Assembly: GCA_025357215.1 (NCBI GenBank)
Contig: JANXPR010000578.1
Coordinates: 1-41,086 of the forward strand
Direction of reading: 5' to 3'
DNA length: 41,086 nucleotides
DNA from: Acidobacteriaceae bacterium
GTDB taxonomy: Bacteria; Acidobacteriota; Terriglobia; Terriglobales; Acidobacteriaceae
Shown here: piece after piece, positions 39,327-41,086 of the stretch
Layout of the letters: each line of letters starts with the position of its first letter
Numbering within the stretch: position 1 is the first letter of the stretch
The notes under the pieces: generated by a model
Database searches by the model: none
The model's input: the letters and a program-made list of their open reading frames with translations, nothing else
What the model was told of the DNA's origin: nothing
Program-made: the position numbers and the translations under genes

Positions 39327-40181
39327 TCAATCCGGCAATTTGCCGTTGAATAGATCTGGTAACCCCGCCGCCGGCACGCGCACACCCACATAAAACTGTC
39401 CAAACAGTGCGTACATGGCGCTCACTTCGTCAAAGCGCATCTCGTAAATCAGCTTCTTAAAGATCACCGGATCGTCGGCAAACAGGTCCACGCCCCACTC
39501 CCAGTCGTCCAGGCCGATGGAGCCGGTGATGATCTGTTTCACTGTCCCGGCATATCTGCGCCCCACCATGCCGTGCTCTTCCATCTGGCGCTGGCGTTCT
39601 TCAATGGGCAGGCTGTACCAGTTCTTTTCTTCGCCGCGGCGGCGGTCCATGGGATAAAAACACACATACCGCATCGGCGGAATCTGCGGAAACAGCCGCG
39701 GACGCATCGCCTCAGTCTGCCGGGTAATCGTGTCCGCGACGGCCGCGTCCCACTCCGGCGTGTGCGGCTCAACGCCCTTCTCCTGCAAAGCCCGGAACAG
39801 CTTCAGCGACGACTCGTACAATCCCAACTCCACCACGGACACATAAGACGTCGTCTGCTCCAAGTAGTCATTCAGGCGCAGCCGCGCCAGCTCCAGCTCA
39901 ACGTGTTTCAGATGGTCAAACGAGCTGCGGAAGTGGACCAGCATCAGCTCGGCTTTGTGTCCCAGCATGGAAAACAGCGCCGTCTGGCCGTTGACGTGGC
40001 TCTCCAGCTTCTCCAGCGCCGTGGCCGCTTCGCCCAGAATCTCCTTCTGTTCTTTCTCTTTGAGCTTGCGCCATTCCGGCCAGCGGAACTTGTACATCTG
40101 GTGCAACACGCTGGAGCCTTCCAGCGTTAGTGGGACTGCGAACAGCTTTTCACTTGCCGTAACCTTCATCGTGGATGCCAT
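39327..40181 (-). CDS. hemQ: HemQ/ChdC-type coproheme decarboxylase (chlorite dismutase family)
   Basis: This 284-residue protein belongs to the chlorite dismutase family, in the group that decarboxylates coproheme III to haem b with peroxide. The family text is clear: FYPMDRRRGEEKNWYSLPIE, GRRYAGTVKQIITGSIGLDD, WEWGVDLFADDPVIFKKLIY, EMRFDEVSAMYALFGQFYVG. The proximal haem His is not obvious in my reading: the segment RRYAGTVKQIITGS lines up with it and shows no His (HGMVGRRY just before contains one). The distal position characteristic of true chlorite dismutase (Arg) is also not evident. The start is MASTMKV, with a second Met four codons in. It is divergent from nth. Confidence 0.85.
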   Translation of the reverse strand: MASTMKVTASEKLFAVPLTLEGSSVLHQMYKFRWPEWRKLKEKEQKEILGEAATALEKLESHVNGQTALFSMLGHKAELMLVHFRSSFDHLKHVELELARLRLNDYLEQTTSYVSVVELGLYESSLKLFRALQEKGVEPHTPEWDAAVADTITRQTEAMRPRLFPQIPPMRYVCFYPMDRRRGEEKNWYSLPIEERQRQMEEHGMVGRRYAGTVKQIITGSIGLDDWEWGVDLFADDPVIFKKLIYEMRFDEVSAMYALFGQFYVGVRVPAAGLPDLFNGKLPD

Positions 40182-40245
40182 CCAGAAACCTCGCTGAAAC
40201 GTCAGCTATTGTGATTGTAAGCCCTGTGCTTTAAATTTTCTCTCT

Positions 40246-41086
40246 ATGCCTGTTGCCAAATCCAAGGCCCGCAAGCTTGCGGCCGCGAAAAAGCCCACAG
40301 CCAGGAAGTCCGTTAAGCCGCAACCCAAATCGAAAACGGCGGTGAAAGCCAAGCCCTCGCCAAAAGCCAAGCCCAAGGCCCAACGTGGCGCGAACGCCAA
40401 GCCCCGCTCCAAGCCAAAAGCAAATTCCGCCAAAGGCTCCAGCAAAGCATTGGCCCCGGACCGTATCCAGGCCATCCTCGCCGGACTCGACGAACGCTAT
40501 CCCAACGTCACCTGCGCGCTCACGCATCGCAACGCCTGGGAACTGCTCATCGCTACTATTTTATCCGCGCAATGTACAGACGTGATGGTGAACAAGGTCA
40601 CGCCTGTTCTCTTCTCCCAATATCCCACGCCGCAGGCCATGGCCGCTGCCACGCCGGAAGAACTTGAGCCTATCTTGCGGCCCACCGGCTTCTATCGCAA
40701 CAAAGCCAAGTCCGTTGTCGGAGCGTCCAAGGGGATCGTTGAAAAATATAGCGGCCATGTGCCCGACGAAATGGACAAGCTCCTCACTCTGCCCGGCGTC
40801 GCGCGCAAGACGGCCAACGTCGTCCTGGGAAGCTGGTTCCGCCAGGCCGTTGGCGTCGTCGTGGACACCCACGTCCATCGCATCTCGCGCCGATTGGAAC
40901 TCACCAAGGCCGACGACCCTAAGCACATCGAACAAGACCTGATGAAAGTGATCCCGCAAAACAAGTGGATCGACTTCTCGCATCAGATCATTCATCACGG
41001 ACGCGCCATCTGCATCGCGCGCAAGCCGCGCTGCGCCGAATGCAATCTGGAAAAGCTTTGCCATGCCGCGGACAAGACCTGGTCCA
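40246..41086 (+). CDS. nth: Endonuclease III, truncated by the window end
   Basis: 280 codons are visible and the frame is still open at the edge. The first ~65 residues are a Lys/Ala/Pro tail (KSKARKLAAAKKPTARKSVK...), longer and more basic than in ordinary Nth. Then the DNA glycosylase/AP lyase follows: ATILSAQCTDVMVNKVTP, the helix-hairpin-helix LLTLPGVARKTANVVL with the catalytic Lys, GVVVDTHVHRISRRL with the catalytic Asp, and the iron-sulphur loop CIARKPRCAECNLEKLC (Cx6Cx2Cx5C). So the enzyme, which removes oxidised pyrimidines in base excision repair, is essentially complete. It shares a 64-base divergent gap with hemQ. Confidence 0.94.
   Translation, partial: MPVAKSKARKLAAAKKPTARKSVKPQPKSKTAVKAKPSPKAKPKAQRGANAKPRSKPKANSAKGSSKALAPDRIQAILAGLDERYPNVTCALTHRNAWELLIATILSAQCTDVMVNKVTPVLFSQYPTPQAMAAATPEELEPILRPTGFYRNKAKSVVGASKGIVEKYSGHVPDEMDKLLTLPGVARKTANVVLGSWFRQAVGVVVDTHVHRISRRLELTKADDPKHIEQDLMKVIPQNKWIDFSHQIIHHGRAICIARKPRCAECNLEKLCHAADKTWS

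Overview
The window looks like a chromosomal stretch of an Acidobacteriota (Terriglobia-type) soil bacterium. I infer this from the gene families rather than from any marker-gene search. Pointers are three tandem signal peptidase I genes behind rnc, a BlaI/M56 regulator pair, a HemQ-type haem enzyme, a Cys-rich family I associate with Terriglobia, and intergenic DNA full of short dispersed repeats and hairpins.

Layout. 1-4.9 kb: the start of trpS, a hexapeptide acyltransferase, an aldo/keto reductase, and a compact exported electron-transfer cluster (beta-barrel protein, small CxxCH cytochrome, CuA-site cupredoxin). 4.9-15.5 kb: one long minus-strand gene series of three exported TPR or TPR-like proteins, rnc, three lepB paralogues, an AsmA-like protein and a small exported protein, most with tight or overlapping junctions. 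15.6-29.1 kb: an accessory island with different gene content. 29.2-41.1 kb: ordinary chromosome again, with M28 peptidase, TfoX-like protein, PLP enzyme, SDR, M56/BlaI, DedA, HemQ and the start of nth, separated by repeat-rich gaps.

The island is the interesting part. Its core (19.95-26.54 kb) is a divergent pair of operons. Leftward: a zinc-ribbon protein and a 513-aa Cas1 with intact E/H/D-E residues plus C-terminal zinc ribbon and helix-turn-helix. Rightward: an HTH protein, a small Cys4+HNH protein, a family B DNA polymerase with proofreading and polymerase motifs, and a 44-aa basic protein overlapping the polymerase end. No cas2, CRISPR array or effector is seen. Cas1 + PolB + HNH + HTH is the gene kit of casposons, so this may be a bacterial casposon-like element or a non-CRISPR Cas1-polymerase system. 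Cas1 and the polymerase end in what looks like the same roughly 50-residue DNA-binding module, which suggests both recognise the same DNA.

Around this core lie defence-type genes: an Abi/UG-like reverse transcriptase (broken by a one-base frameshift) behind an exported protein with an ExoX-like C-terminal motif, a truncated ScoMcrA-like nuclease N-terminus, an EVE/PUA-like plus PD-(D/E)XK-like protein, and an HtrA-like exported protease. A 23-bp inverted repeat brackets the reverse transcriptase pair, and its right copy sits at the breakpoint of the truncated nuclease gene.

The element ends were not found. The 35-36 bp inverted repeat at the island edges looks more like a shared promoter of the flanking chromosomal genes than like transposon ends.
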